Part shown: piece after piece, positions 50,233 through 59,279 of the stretch
Position numbering within the stretch: position 1 is the stretch's first letter
Layout: each line of letters opens with the position of its first letter
Assembly: GCA_965262485.1 (NCBI GenBank)
Contig: OZ253540.1
Span: forward strand, 744,001-808,000
DNA: 64,000 bases
Reading direction: 5' to 3'
Origin: Bin87 sp965262485
GTDB lineage: Bacteria > Chloroflexota > Dehalococcoidia > Lucifugimonadales > UBA3495
Notes under the pieces: model-generated
Told to the model about the DNA's origin: nothing
Database searches by the model: none
The model's input: only the letters and a program-made list of their open reading frames with translations
Position numbers and translations under genes: made by a program

Positions 50233-51525
50233 CTATGTGCCCACCGGCTGGCCGGCTGGCTCCGCTGCAATGTCCCGGCGGTAGTATGCGCCTGCAAAGC
50301 TGATGGATGAAATCCTGGCGTAAGCTTTGGTTCGGGCGTCGGCCACGCTCTCGCCGAGACCCACGCCGGCCAGCACACGCCCACCCGCCGTAAGCACGGC
50401 CCCGCTGCCGTCGTCGGCACGTTGCGTACCGGCGTGAAAGACGATTGAGTCATCGCTGTCCCGGCCGTCCAGCCCGGTAATCGGCACGCCGGTCTGATAC
50501 GGTCCCGGATAGCCTCCGGAGACCATCACGACGCCCACAGCGGGTTGTTCGGACCATTGCACGGGAGGCGCGGCGCTCAAATCCCCAACGGCGCAGGACA
50601 TCATTATTTCGGCGGGATCCGTGAGCAGGCGGGGCATGATAACCTGGGTCTCCGGGTCACCGAAACGGCAATTGAATTCCAGGACGCGAGGCCCGGCGCT
50701 GGTCAGCATCAACCCGCAATACAACACCCCACGGTATGGCGCGCCGCGGTTGTTCATCTCACGCAGTACCGGGAGCATGAAACCGTCGCGAATCTGTGCC
50801 GCCAGGTCATCGTTCCAATATGAGGGAGGGCCGAAACTCCCCATCCCTCCGGTGTTGGATCCCGAACCGCCCTCGCCGATGCGTTTGTAGTCGGTGGCGG
50901 CAACGACCGGAGACAGTTCCCGGCCGTCGGTGAAACCGAACACGCTCACTTCTGCCCCGTGCAGCCAATCTTCGATGACGACGGTATCGCCGGAATCTCC
51001 AAAAACCCGGTCTTCCAGGCAGGCGCGAATCGCCGCCCGTGCGGTTTCCCGGTCGGGACACATCGCAACGCCTTTGCCGGCGGCCAGCCCATCCGCTTTC
51101 ACAACTACCGGACGGTCGTGGGTTGCCACGTAGTCCAGAGCGCCTCCCGTGGTTTGAAAGACGCGAAAGTTTGGACCTGGCACGTGGGCCGCGGTCATCA
51201 CCTCGCGGGCAAAACTCTTGCTTGCTTCCAGTTGTGAGGCTGCCTGGCTGGGCCCGAATGCAGGAATGGAGGTTGCTTGGAGACGGTCGGCCAGTCCCAG
51301 CGCCAGCGGTGTTTCCGGGCCGATTACGGCAAGATCAATGCCGTTCCCGATGGACGCCGCGACCAGGCCGTCGACGTCGGTGTCGCCAATGGGCAGGTTT
51401 TGTCCCAACGTGGCGGTTCCGGCATTGCCGCGCGCCGCAAATATGGCGGTAACCTGGGGAGATCTGCTCAGACGCCAGGCCAGGGCATGTTCCCGTCCGC
51501 CGGAGCCGACTACCAACACGCGCAC
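50233..51525 (-). CDS. purD: Phosphoribosylamine-glycine ligase (GAR synthetase)
   Basis: A 430-residue ATP-grasp ligase for the second purine step. It opens MRVLVVGSGGREHALAWRLS, then VVKADGLAAGKGVAM, GSNTGGMGSFGPP, and GVLYCGLMLTSAGPRVLEFN with the metal ligands. The start is GTG at 51523-51525 with GGGAGTGA upstream. It is 7 bp after guaA. Confidence 0.96.
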   Translation of the reverse strand: MRVLVVGSGGREHALAWRLSRSPQVTAIFAARGNAGTATLGQNLPIGDTDVDGLVAASIGNGIDLAVIGPETPLALGLADRLQATSIPAFGPSQAASQLEASKSFAREVMTAAHVPGPNFRVFQTTGGALDYVATHDRPVVVKADGLAAGKGVAMCPDRETARAAIRACLEDRVFGDSGDTVVIEDWLHGAEVSVFGFTDGRELSPVVAATDYKRIGEGGSGSNTGGMGSFGPPSYWNDDLAAQIRDGFMLPVLREMNNRGAPYRGVLYCGLMLTSAGPRVLEFNCRFGDPETQVIMPRLLTDPAEIMMSCAVGDLSAAPPVQWSEQPAVGVVMVSGGYPGPYQTGVPITGLDGRDSDDSIVFHAGTQRADDGSGAVLTAGGRVLAGVGLGESVADARTKAYARISSISFAGAYYRRDIAAEPAGQPVGT

Positions 51526-51532
51526 GACCGGT

Positions 51533-53098
51533 TCACTCCCATTCTATGGTGCCAGGCGGCTTGCTGGTAATGTCGTACACCACGCGATTCACCCCCGGCA
51601 CTTCGTTGACGATTCGAGTGCTGATCTCGGCGAGAACCTCGTAGGGCAGGCGCACCCAGTCGGCAGTCATGGCGTCGTCAGAGTTGACGGCCCGTATCGC
51701 GCACGCATAACCATAGGTTCTGTAATCGCCCATCACACCCACGGTTCGATTGTCGGTCAGCACGGCGAAGCTTTGCCAGATGTCGCGGTACATCCCCGCC
51801 TGGCGTATTTCTTCCAGCACGATGCGATCGCAGTCCCTCAGCAGGTCCAGACGCTCGCGGGTAACTTCTCCGATGATGCGGATTGCGAGTCCGGGGCCCG
51901 GGAACGGCTGCCGGTATACGATATCTTCCGGGAGGCCCAGTTCCAGACCGACTGCACGAACCTCGTCCTTGAACAGGTAACGCAGCGGTTCGACCAGCTC
52001 AAAATTCATGTGCTCGGGCAAGCCGCCCACGTTGTGATGAGTTTTGATGCGGGCGGAAGCCCGGTTTTCGGGCGTTTCACTTTCTATCACGTCGGGGTAA
52101 AGGGTTCCCTGGGCCAGCCAGTTTGCGTCGTCGAGTTCGGCCGCCGCGTCTTCGAAAACCCGGATAAACTCCTCGCCGATGGTTTTGCGCTTCACCTCCG
52201 GGTCTGTGACCCCGGCCAGGCGATTGACGAACCGGTCCTCTGCATCTACGTAGCGCAGATCCAGGCCAAGGTTGCGGTGGAAAGTCTCCTGCACCTGTTT
52301 GGCTTCGCCGTGGCGCAGCAATCCATTGTTGACGAAGATGCAGGTCAGTTGGGAGCCGATTGCCCGGTGCAACAGCATGGCGGCCACCGATGAATCGACG
52401 CCGCCGCTGAGGGCGCAGATGACGCGATCTGATCCCACCTGATCCTGGATGCGCTGGACGGTGTTGGCGACGAAATTTCCCGGGGTCCAGTTTCCGGGGC
52501 AGCCGCAAATCTTTTTGACAAAGTTGCCCAGTATCGACATCCCGTCCGGAGTGTGCTGGACTTCGGGATGGAATTGCAACCCAAACCATCGTTCGCCGTC
52601 GGTAAACGCGGCGCAGGATGTGTTGCTGGTGTGGCCGACAGTGCGCAGGTTGCCCGGCAGCCGCTCCACCGTGTCGCCGTGGCTCATCCAAACCGGAATG
52701 GAGCCGGACAGCCCGGACAGCAAGCTATCGTCATCTGCTGCTTCGTCTTTTGCTATGGAAAGGTCGGCATGGCCGTATTCCCGCTGGCCGCCGGCAACGA
52801 TTTCGCCGCCCAACTTATGCACCAGCGCCTGCATTCCGTAGCAAATGCCCAGCACCGGCATCCCAGAGTCGATTATCCAGTCCGCAATTTCCGGGGCTCC
52901 GGCGTCGTAAACGCTGGCCGGTCCCCCGGACAGGATGATTCCCCGGGGATTGATTCGCTGAACGGTTTCCCAACTGGCGGTAGCGGGAACGATCTCAGAA
53001 TATACGCGCAGTTCGCGAATCCGCCGCGCGATGAGATGGGTATATTGGGAACCGAAATCGACTACGACGATAGCGTCGTGCTGCGCTGCATTCATCAT
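51533..53098 (-). CDS. guaA: GMP synthase (glutamine-hydrolysing)
   Basis: A 521-residue enzyme converting XMP to GMP. The class I glutaminase domain has VVVDFGSQYTHLIARRIREL, the nucleophile Cys in VLGICYGMQALVHKLGG, and FHPEVQHTP with the His/Glu. The ATP pyrophosphatase domain has CALSGGVDSSVAAMLLHRAI, and the C-terminal dimer domain is complete, ending TSKPPGTIEWE. Two ATGs overlap at 53093-53098; no strong ribosome site is visible. A TATAGT near 53140 may be its -10. Confidence 0.96.
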   Translation of the reverse strand: MMNAAQHDAIVVVDFGSQYTHLIARRIRELRVYSEIVPATASWETVQRINPRGIILSGGPASVYDAGAPEIADWIIDSGMPVLGICYGMQALVHKLGGEIVAGGQREYGHADLSIAKDEAADDDSLLSGLSGSIPVWMSHGDTVERLPGNLRTVGHTSNTSCAAFTDGERWFGLQFHPEVQHTPDGMSILGNFVKKICGCPGNWTPGNFVANTVQRIQDQVGSDRVICALSGGVDSSVAAMLLHRAIGSQLTCIFVNNGLLRHGEAKQVQETFHRNLGLDLRYVDAEDRFVNRLAGVTDPEVKRKTIGEEFIRVFEDAAAELDDANWLAQGTLYPDVIESETPENRASARIKTHHNVGGLPEHMNFELVEPLRYLFKDEVRAVGLELGLPEDIVYRQPFPGPGLAIRIIGEVTRERLDLLRDCDRIVLEEIRQAGMYRDIWQSFAVLTDNRTVGVMGDYRTYGYACAIRAVNSDDAMTADWVRLPYEVLAEISTRIVNEVPGVNRVVYDITSKPPGTIEWE

Positions 53099-53185
53099 CA
53101 GATAATCGTCGTTTGGGTCAAAAATTGAACCGTCTCACTATACCACATGGGGTGGGGCCGATGATGGTCGGGGCTCTCCGCTGAC

Positions 53186-53363
53186 CAGGGCAAACGCATT
53201 CTCCCCGTCATTCCCGCGAAAGCGGGAATCCAGTGGCTGCAATCGCTGGCGCATTTCCAGATTGTTTCAGTTTACAGTCTTTGGACTCCGGCCCCGTATC
53301 AAGTACGGGGTGACGTTCTTTCGCCGGAGTGACCAGCTCGCCAACTAGAATTCGTTTGCCCTG
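53186..53363. repeat. Family B palindromic repeat element, copy 3 (MITE-like)
   Basis: A 178-bp element with ends CAGGGCAAACGCATTCT and AGAATTCGTTTGCCCTG (one change from the other copies). It is flanked by a perfect 10-bp direct repeat CTCCGCTGAC (53176-53185 and 53364-53373), strong evidence of transposition. The gap 53099-53449 otherwise holds the guaA and tsaC promoters. Confidence 0.9.
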
Positions 53364-53449
53364 CTCCGCTGACCCCCACCGCCGGTTGAGTGGTTGAACC
53401 GGCTAGCCGCACAGCTTTGGATACCGGTGGTGGTACAATCGGCGCCGAT

Positions 53450-54067
53450 ATGGGTTTTGACGCCGAAATCTCCCGTGCTTGTGACCTCATTGCCGGCGGG
53501 GGAGTCGTGGCCATACCCACCGATACGTTGTACGGTCTGGCAGCGGATGCGACCAATCCGGAAGCAGTCGAAAAAGTATTTGACATAAAGGGTCGACCAT
53601 CCGATATGGCCCTGCCGGTGCTGGTATCCGGTTGGGATCAGGTGGATCAGGTGGCGATGGTGGACGGGCCGGTCGGCGAGATGGCAGAGCGGGCGGCGAT
53701 CAAGTTTTGGCCGGGCTCGCTTACCCTGATCCTGCCGGTGAAAGCCACTGTACCCGACCGACTGACCGCAGGCCGCGACACCATCGCGGTGCGGATGCCG
53801 AACCACCGGGTTCCCCTGGCGCTGGCGTCCCGGCTGCAAACGCCCATCACCGGTACCAGCGCGAACCCATCCGGGCAAGCCGATATCGCTGGCGTGGCTG
53901 AACTCCGGCGCTCTCTGGGCCGACTGGTTGATGGTATCATTACGCTAGGACCGGATCCGCTCGGTATCGCCAGCACAATCGTGGCTGTGTCGCATAACGG
54001 TGTGGAACTAATCAGGCCGGGTGCGCTGCTCTTCGACGACATCCGCAACTATTTGGAAAACGGCTGA
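53450..54067 (+). CDS. L-threonylcarbamoyladenylate synthase (Sua5/YrdC/TsaC)
   Basis: A 205-residue enzyme for the first step of t6A modification of ANN-decoding tRNAs. Motifs are GGGVVAIPTDTLYGLAADA, FDIKGRPSDMALPVLV, KFWPGSLTLILPVK and PITGTSANPSGQADIAG. It is a stand-alone YrdC domain. The ATG at 53450 follows a TACAAT (53434-53439) so closely that the mRNA is probably leaderless. Its 3' end overlaps an upstream possible start of the next gene. Confidence 0.88.
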   Translation: MGFDAEISRACDLIAGGGVVAIPTDTLYGLAADATNPEAVEKVFDIKGRPSDMALPVLVSGWDQVDQVAMVDGPVGEMAERAAIKFWPGSLTLILPVKATVPDRLTAGRDTIAVRMPNHRVPLALASRLQTPITGTSANPSGQADIAGVAELRRSLGRLVDGIITLGPDPLGIASTIVAVSHNGVELIRPGALLFDDIRNYLENG

Positions 54068-55130
54068 TGTTCGTTGGTGTCGGGAGGACGTCATAACCAT
54101 AGCAATCCCATACGAAGCCTATCGTCAGGCGGTGGATGCCGAGTTGAGAGACCTGCTGGGCGACCGCTCCGGGATGCTGTACGACATCCTCCGGTACCAC
54201 CTGGGCTGGGTGGATGAACGCGGCAATCCGGCTCCTGGGGCCGCCACCCCGTTGCACGCACACGCTTTCATGACCCTGAGCGTTGCCGACGCAATGCGGG
54301 GCGATTTTGCCGGGGCAGTCTCGGCGGCGGCGGCGGTGGAGATGGTGTACAACTTTGTGCTGGTTCACGGCGATGTACAGGCCGGTCGTGTCGACCAGCG
54401 CAGTGACCGCCCCAGTATCTGGTGGGTTTGGGGCCCATCCCAGGCAATCAACGCCGGTGATGGTCTGCATGCTCTGGCGCGTTCTTTATTGATGCGACTT
54501 CGCGACATCGGCATCCCGGCCGAAGATGTGCTGGAAGCCTTGCGTTCCCTGGATCAGGCTTGTCTTACTTTGTGCGAAGGGCAGTACATGGATTTGTCAT
54601 ACCAGGATCAGTTGATGGTGTCGGAGTCCGATTACTTTGATATGATTGCCCGCAAATCCGGGTCCATTGCCGGGTGTGCGGCTCAACTCGGAGCGATAGC
54701 GGTGGGCGTCGACGGTGAAACTGCAGCTGCGGCTAAATTGTGGGGTACCAACTTGGGGATGGCTTTGCAAATTCGGCAGGACATCGCTGATCTTTGGGGC
54801 CATTCGGGAGACGGGTTTACCGCCAGTAACGTGTTGAACAAGAAGAAAAGCCTTCCGCTGATCCATGGACTGGAAAGCACGGCGACGTCGGTTAAGCGCG
54901 AGCTCGGCGGCATATACATGAAACGGGTTCTGGAAGCGGCAGACGCGCGCCGGATCGTGGAGATTCTCGACGCTGCCGGGTCCCGGGCTTACGCAGAATC
55001 CAAAGCCGCGGAATTGGTCGAAGAAGCCGGTTCGAACGTCCGCTCCGCCGCGGCCGGCATGGCGCGCCCCGAAGCAATGCAACAGGCCGCGGATTGGGTG
55101 ATGGCCGGCGGGTTGGACGCAGTTAGCTAG
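54021..55130 (+). CDS. Polyprenyl-synthetase-fold protein with degenerate Asp-rich motifs
   Basis: Up to 369 residues with the trans-prenyltransferase helical fold. The first Asp-rich motif, normally HDDxxD, reads VLVHGDVQAGRVDQRSDRPS with the first and last Asp lost; the second, normally DDxxD, reads QIRQDIADLWG. The Arg-rich and GQ-like parts (SIWWVWGPSQAINAGDGLHA, LCEGQYMDLSYQDQ) remain. Activity is doubtful or altered. The start is unclear: the ATG at 54021 overlaps tsaC, while the best ribosome site GGGAGG (54082-54087) is followed by ATA (54093 or 54099) rather than a standard start. Confidence 0.72.
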   Translation: MRCSSTTSATIWKTADVRWCREDVITIAIPYEAYRQAVDAELRDLLGDRSGMLYDILRYHLGWVDERGNPAPGAATPLHAHAFMTLSVADAMRGDFAGAVSAAAAVEMVYNFVLVHGDVQAGRVDQRSDRPSIWWVWGPSQAINAGDGLHALARSLLMRLRDIGIPAEDVLEALRSLDQACLTLCEGQYMDLSYQDQLMVSESDYFDMIARKSGSIAGCAAQLGAIAVGVDGETAAAAKLWGTNLGMALQIRQDIADLWGHSGDGFTASNVLNKKKSLPLIHGLESTATSVKRELGGIYMKRVLEAADARRIVEILDAAGSRAYAESKAAELVEEAGSNVRSAAAGMARPEAMQQAADWVMAGGLDAVS

Positions 55131-55177
55131 CGCGCAACGTAATTCGTGTCCGGTCGAGTCGAGAAATTGTTATCACC

Positions 55178-56374
55178 ATGAGCAAACGAACACTCGGTCA
55201 ACTAGATGTATCCGGCAAGGCGGTTCTGGTCCGCGTTGACTTCAACGTCCCCATCGAGCAGGGCCCGGAAGCGATCGCCAACTACGACCAGAGGTTGCGG
55301 GCGACATTGCCCACCATCGAATACCTGCTGCAACGGGATTGTCGGATCATACTCTGTTCGCACCTGGGTCGTCCCCGGGGCGTCGTCGACGAGTCGCTGC
55401 GGTTGGCGCCGGTGGGAGATCGGCTGGCGATCCTGCTGGGTCAACCCGTTACCAGCCTGTCGGATTGTGCAGGGCCGACGGCGCGTCAGCACGTGGCTGC
55501 CATGTCCGCCGGTCAGGTCGCCCTGTTGGAAAATTTGCGGTTCTGGCCCGGCGAGGAAGCCAATGACGCCGAGTTTGCCAGCGAGTTGGCGTCCCTGGCG
55601 GATTGCTTCGTAATGGATGCTTTCGCCGTAGCTCACCGCGCCCACGCCTCAACGGTTGGCGTTCCCCGGTTGCTGCCGTCGGCAATGGGGTTGTTGACGC
55701 AGCGTGAGGTGGAATCGCTGGGGGTGGCGCTGGGGCAGCCGGAGCGGCCGATGGCGGCGTTGATGGGTGGCGCCAAGGTGAGCGACAAGATCCTGGTGCT
55801 CCAGAATCTGCTGGAACGGTTGGACCACCTATTCATCGGCGGCGGCATGGCGGTTACTTTCCTGGCCGCGACGGGCAATCCCGTGGGGGCATCCCCGGTG
55901 GAAACTGACCGCCTGGATTTTGCCAGGGACGTATTGCAGCGCGCTGCGCAAAGCGGGATAACTGTCCATATCCCGGAAGACCTGGTGGTCGCCAGCGAAT
56001 TCGCCGGCGAGCCGGCCAGGACGGCAAACGTCAATGCGGATGATGTTCCGGATGGCTGGTACATCATGGACGTGGGTGTACGAACCGCCGACAAGTTCAC
56101 CCAAGCGTTGGCGGGATGCAAAACGATCATCTGGAACGGGCCGATGGGTGTGTTCGAGATGCAGCGTTTCAGCGCCGGCACTCGAACGGTGGCCAACGGT
56201 ATCGCCGGGTTGAGAGGAGTAACCACCGTGGTGGGCGGTGGCTCCACCGCTGAAGCTGTGGAAGCATTGGGCCTGGAGGCTCAGATGACCCATGTATCTA
56301 CCGGCGGCGGGGCTTCGCTGGAGTTTCTGGAAGGGCGCGACTTGCCTGGAATAGCCGCGTTGCCGGATGCTTGA
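55178..56374 (+). CDS. pgk: Phosphoglycerate kinase
   Basis: A 398-residue glycolytic enzyme. VLVRVDFNVPIEQGPEA, CSHLGRPRGVVDESLRL, MDAFAVAHRAHASTVGV, GGAKVSDKILVLQNLLERLD and FIGGGMAVTFLAA are in family order, with the nucleotide site GPMGVFEMQRFSAGT and STGGGASLEFLEG. It starts the glycolytic run pgk-apgM-tpiA. Confidence 0.96.
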   Translation: MSKRTLGQLDVSGKAVLVRVDFNVPIEQGPEAIANYDQRLRATLPTIEYLLQRDCRIILCSHLGRPRGVVDESLRLAPVGDRLAILLGQPVTSLSDCAGPTARQHVAAMSAGQVALLENLRFWPGEEANDAEFASELASLADCFVMDAFAVAHRAHASTVGVPRLLPSAMGLLTQREVESLGVALGQPERPMAALMGGAKVSDKILVLQNLLERLDHLFIGGGMAVTFLAATGNPVGASPVETDRLDFARDVLQRAAQSGITVHIPEDLVVASEFAGEPARTANVNADDVPDGWYIMDVGVRTADKFTQALAGCKTIIWNGPMGVFEMQRFSAGTRTVANGIAGLRGVTTVVGGGSTAEAVEALGLEAQMTHVSTGGGASLEFLEGRDLPGIAALPDA

Positions 56375-56431
56375 CCCGTAACGATAGTATATTAGGGGTT
56401 GCGACGGTTTAGTCGTGGCCGCGGAGAAACG

Positions 56432-57637
56432 ATGATAGACCTCGAACAAATTCACGACAGTATCTTGTCCACGTCGTCAAAGATCGTGCTGCTGGTGGCC
56501 GACGGACTGGGCGGGCTGGCCCATCCGGACACTCGCAAATCTGAGCTGGAAACCGCCCGCATTCCCAATCTGGACGCACTGGCGCAACGGAGCGCCTGTG
56601 GCTTGACCACCCCGGTGGAGATGGGAGTCGCCCCGGGCAGTGGTCCGGGCCATCTGGCGCTGTTTGGTTACGATCCTCTGAAATATATGATCGGACGGGG
56701 CGCCCTGGAAGCCTTGGGCAGCGCCGTGGAACTGTTGCCCGGCGATGTGGCGGCGCGGGGCAATTTCTGCACCGTTGACGACGACGGCATCCTGACCGAC
56801 CGCCGTGCCGGACGCATTGCCACCGAGTTGAGCGCCCCGTTGTGTGAACGCCTGGATCGCATCGAAATACCCGGAGTTCAGGTTGATGTGTTTCCCGTGC
56901 AGGACTATCGGTTTGTGCTGCGGCTCCGCGGAGAAGGGTTATCCGAGCAAGTCGATGAAACAGACCCGCAACGAGAGGGTATGCGCGCCCGACCCGCCAG
57001 CGCGTTGGTTCCGGAAGCCCAGCGGACATCTGAAGTGGTGCAGCGATTCATTCAGGAAGCGGCTGGCCTGTTGGCCGAAGAAGAGCCGGCGAATATGGTG
57101 TTGTTGCGAGGGTGGGCTCAACTGCCCAACCTGCCGGACTTTGGCGAGGTGTACCGGCTGAACCCGGCTGCCATCGCCGCCTACCCCATGTATCGCGGTT
57201 TGGCGTCCGTCGCCAACATGCAGGTAATCCCCACCGGCAAAACCTTCGCTGACGAAGTGGATACCCTTTATTCCAATTGGGATCAGCACGATTTCTTTTT
57301 CCTTCACTACAAGCCGGCTGACGCAGCGGGGGAAGACGGCGATTTTGACGCCAAAGTGCGTACCCTGGAAGACCTCGACGCATTCATACCGCGCATCATG
57401 GAGCTGCAGCCCGACGTGTTGATGGTTGCTGGCGATCACTCGACTCCGGCGATCATGGCGTCTCACAGCTGGCATCCGGTCCCGTTCCTGCTTCATTCCA
57501 AATTGACGCTGGGAGAGGGTGTAAACGCTTTCAGTGAGCGGGATTGTGCCCAGGGTTCGCTGGGACGCATACCCGCCAAAACCATCATGTTGCTGGCGCT
57601 TTCTCACGCCGGTAAATTGGCTAAATTCGGCCCCTGA
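56432..57637 (+). CDS. apgM: Cofactor-independent phosphoglycerate mutase, archaeal type
   Basis: A 401-residue alkaline-phosphatase-superfamily mutase converting 3- to 2-phosphoglycerate. VLLVADGLGGLAHPDTRKSE holds the first metal Asp, then GVAPGSGPGHLALFGYDPLK with the Ser nucleophile, GNFCTVDDDGILTDRRAGRI and the late VLMVAGDHSTPAIMASHSWHPVP. This is the ApgM family, not GpmI. The ATG at 56432 follows GGAG. Confidence 0.93.
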   Translation: MIDLEQIHDSILSTSSKIVLLVADGLGGLAHPDTRKSELETARIPNLDALAQRSACGLTTPVEMGVAPGSGPGHLALFGYDPLKYMIGRGALEALGSAVELLPGDVAARGNFCTVDDDGILTDRRAGRIATELSAPLCERLDRIEIPGVQVDVFPVQDYRFVLRLRGEGLSEQVDETDPQREGMRARPASALVPEAQRTSEVVQRFIQEAAGLLAEEEPANMVLLRGWAQLPNLPDFGEVYRLNPAAIAAYPMYRGLASVANMQVIPTGKTFADEVDTLYSNWDQHDFFFLHYKPADAAGEDGDFDAKVRTLEDLDAFIPRIMELQPDVLMVAGDHSTPAIMASHSWHPVPFLLHSKLTLGEGVNAFSERDCAQGSLGRIPAKTIMLLALSHAGKLAKFGP

Positions 57638-57666
57638 CAACATCCCGAGATTTGGACGGTACGGAT

Positions 57667-58440
57667 ATGACTCTGCCCGCTACGATAGTGGCCGGAAACT
57701 GGAAGATGAATACCGATCTGGCGACCGGCGTGAATCTGGCTTTGGCGATTGCGGACGGCGTCGACGGCCTCGGAGATGTCGGATTGGTGGTTTGTCCTCC
57801 CTTCATTTCGCTGGCGGCAGTTCGGGAGGCGGTTGCGAACCGCCCGGTTTCAGTCGGCGCCCAGAACATGCACCATGACGACAGCGGCGCATTTACGGGC
57901 GAGGTGTCCCCGGTCATGCTGGCCGGTGTGTGTGACTACGTCCTGCTGGGACACTCGGAGCGCCGCCAAATGTATGGCGAAACCGACGAGATGGTGGGCA
58001 GAAAAGTAGCAGCGGCGGTGGCCCACGGGTTGCGCCCCATTATCTGCGTTGGTGAAACCCTGGAACAGCGAGAAGCCGGAAACGCTACCGAAATCGTGCG
58101 CTGGCAGGTTACCTCGGCCCTGGCGGAGATAGACGCCGGCGCTGCCAACGAGCTGGTCATCGCCTACGAACCGGTATGGGCCATTGGAACCGGCCGGGCG
58201 GCTACCCCACAAATCGCCGACCAGATCATGGGCGGAGCAATCAGGTCTACCGTGCAGGCGGCGTTGGGATCGCAGGCGGCGGCAGCCCTGCCCCTGCTGT
58301 ACGGTGGCAGCGTCAATGCCGGCAATGCCCGCGAATACGCCAGCGTTGCGAACATCAACGGAGCCCTGGTTGGCGGAGCCAGCCTGGACGCTGATTCCTT
58401 CCTGGAAGTGGCGGTTGCGTTTGCCGGGGCCAAAGCGTGA
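57667..58440 (+). CDS. tpiA: Triose-phosphate isomerase
   Basis: A 257-residue TIM-barrel enzyme. Lys in AGNWKMNTDLATG, His in LLGHSERRQMYGETDEMV, Glu in AYEPVWAIGTGRAATPQIA and the phosphate loop LLYGGSVNAGNAREYA are intact. The ATG at 57667 fits the family start; a TTG at 57652 would add five residues. It completes the glycolytic cluster. Confidence 0.97.
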   Translation: MTLPATIVAGNWKMNTDLATGVNLALAIADGVDGLGDVGLVVCPPFISLAAVREAVANRPVSVGAQNMHHDDSGAFTGEVSPVMLAGVCDYVLLGHSERRQMYGETDEMVGRKVAAAVAHGLRPIICVGETLEQREAGNATEIVRWQVTSALAEIDAGAANELVIAYEPVWAIGTGRAATPQIADQIMGGAIRSTVQAALGSQAAAALPLLYGGSVNAGNAREYASVANINGALVGGASLDADSFLEVAVAFAGAKA

Positions 58441-58462
58441 GGTGCGTTACTGTTGTCGTACT

Positions 58463-58485
58463 GCCGCATAGCTATGCGGCTTTGT
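58463..58485 (+). terminator. Terminator after tpiA
   Basis: A perfect 18-nt palindrome GCCGCATAGCTATGCGGC followed by TTTGT just after the tpiA stop. Confidence 0.8.
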
Positions 58486-58493
58486 AATTGGAG

Positions 58494-58522
58494 TTGACAA
58501 GGGTGTAGGTTTATGCCAAAAT
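58494..58522 (+). promoter_or_regulatory. Promoter of the NYN-domain gene
   Basis: A consensus TTGACA (58494-58499), a 17-nt spacer and CAAAAT (58517-58522), 4 of 6 match, about 120 nt before the ATG. Confidence 0.5.
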
Positions 58523-58538
58523 CCCTATAACTGAACCC

Positions 58539-58615
58539 ATCGGGTGAGTCCCCATTAACATAGGGAATTAGGCAACCCGATAATTAGAACCCCAGGGACG
58601 CATTTTTGCGTCCCT
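58539..58615 (+). ncRNA. Structured leader of the NYN-domain gene
   Basis: ATCGGGT (58539-58545) pairs with ACCCGAT (58575-58581), enclosing TCCC/GGGA; AGGGACGC (58594-58601) pairs with GCGTCCCT (58608-58615) as a strong second hairpin, followed by TGTAACTTTAT. The arrangement (branched domain then hairpin before the ribosome site) is like a regulatory leader or attenuator. No known riboswitch class matched. Confidence 0.4.
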
Positions 58616-58643
58616 GTAACTTTATCCCCCTGGAGAACGGCTA

Positions 58644-59264
58644 ATGACAGACCGTCCTGCATTTCTTTCTGAACGTAGGTTGCGTACGCGTGTGTTCGCG
58701 GACTTCTGGAATTTTCAGTCTTCTTTGCGCAGAGAGGAAGATGGGTTCAATATAGATTGGAATTCCTTAGGCGCAATTTTGGCAGGAGATGCAACTCACA
58801 TTGTCGATGCTAGCGCCCGTGTCGAATACCAAGGAATGAACATATACGGTTCATATGATCCTCAAAACCCCAACCGATTCCTGAGAAACACCGTATCTAC
58901 GTTCCCTGGCGTGCAAGTCGCCGAAGTTCCACGACAACGCAAACGCGAAGGCCCCAGATGTCCAAAATGCCGTGTAGAAGTGCAGTTTTGCCCGCAATGC
59001 GAAGGAGATATGCGTGGTACTGAAGAAAAGGGTGTCGACGCGCGCATCGCTACCGATATGATTCGTCTAGCTTGGATTGGCAATTATGATGTCGCCGTTT
59101 TGGCATCATCAGACCGTGATTTCATCCCGGTTGTGGAATTTCTTGAGACTAGGAATATCAAAGTTATACACTGCACATTCCCGGAGCAGGGATTAGAGTT
59201 GGCCAGAACTTGCTGGGCCAGTATTTCCATTCCTGATATTCGTGAGCGGATTCGGCGCTCGTGA
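58644..59264 (+). CDS. NYN-domain (PIN-like) nuclease protein with inserted zinc ribbon
   Basis: A 206-residue protein of the LabA/DUF88 NYN family. The PIN-like acidic residues fit VFADFWNFQSSLR (start), KGVDARIATDMIRLA (middle) and VAVLASSDRDFIPVVEFLE (late), a likely metal site for RNA cleavage. Between them is CPKCRVEVQFCPQC, a zinc ribbon. Its lower GC and different codon choice from neighbours suggest horizontal transfer. It has its own promoter and structured leader and lies between the glycolysis and miaA genes. Confidence 0.8.
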   Translation: MTDRPAFLSERRLRTRVFADFWNFQSSLRREEDGFNIDWNSLGAILAGDATHIVDASARVEYQGMNIYGSYDPQNPNRFLRNTVSTFPGVQVAEVPRQRKREGPRCPKCRVEVQFCPQCEGDMRGTEEKGVDARIATDMIRLAWIGNYDVAVLASSDRDFIPVVEFLETRNIKVIHCTFPEQGLELARTCWASISIPDIRERIRRS

Positions 59265-59279
59265 ACCACAGCTTGCTCT

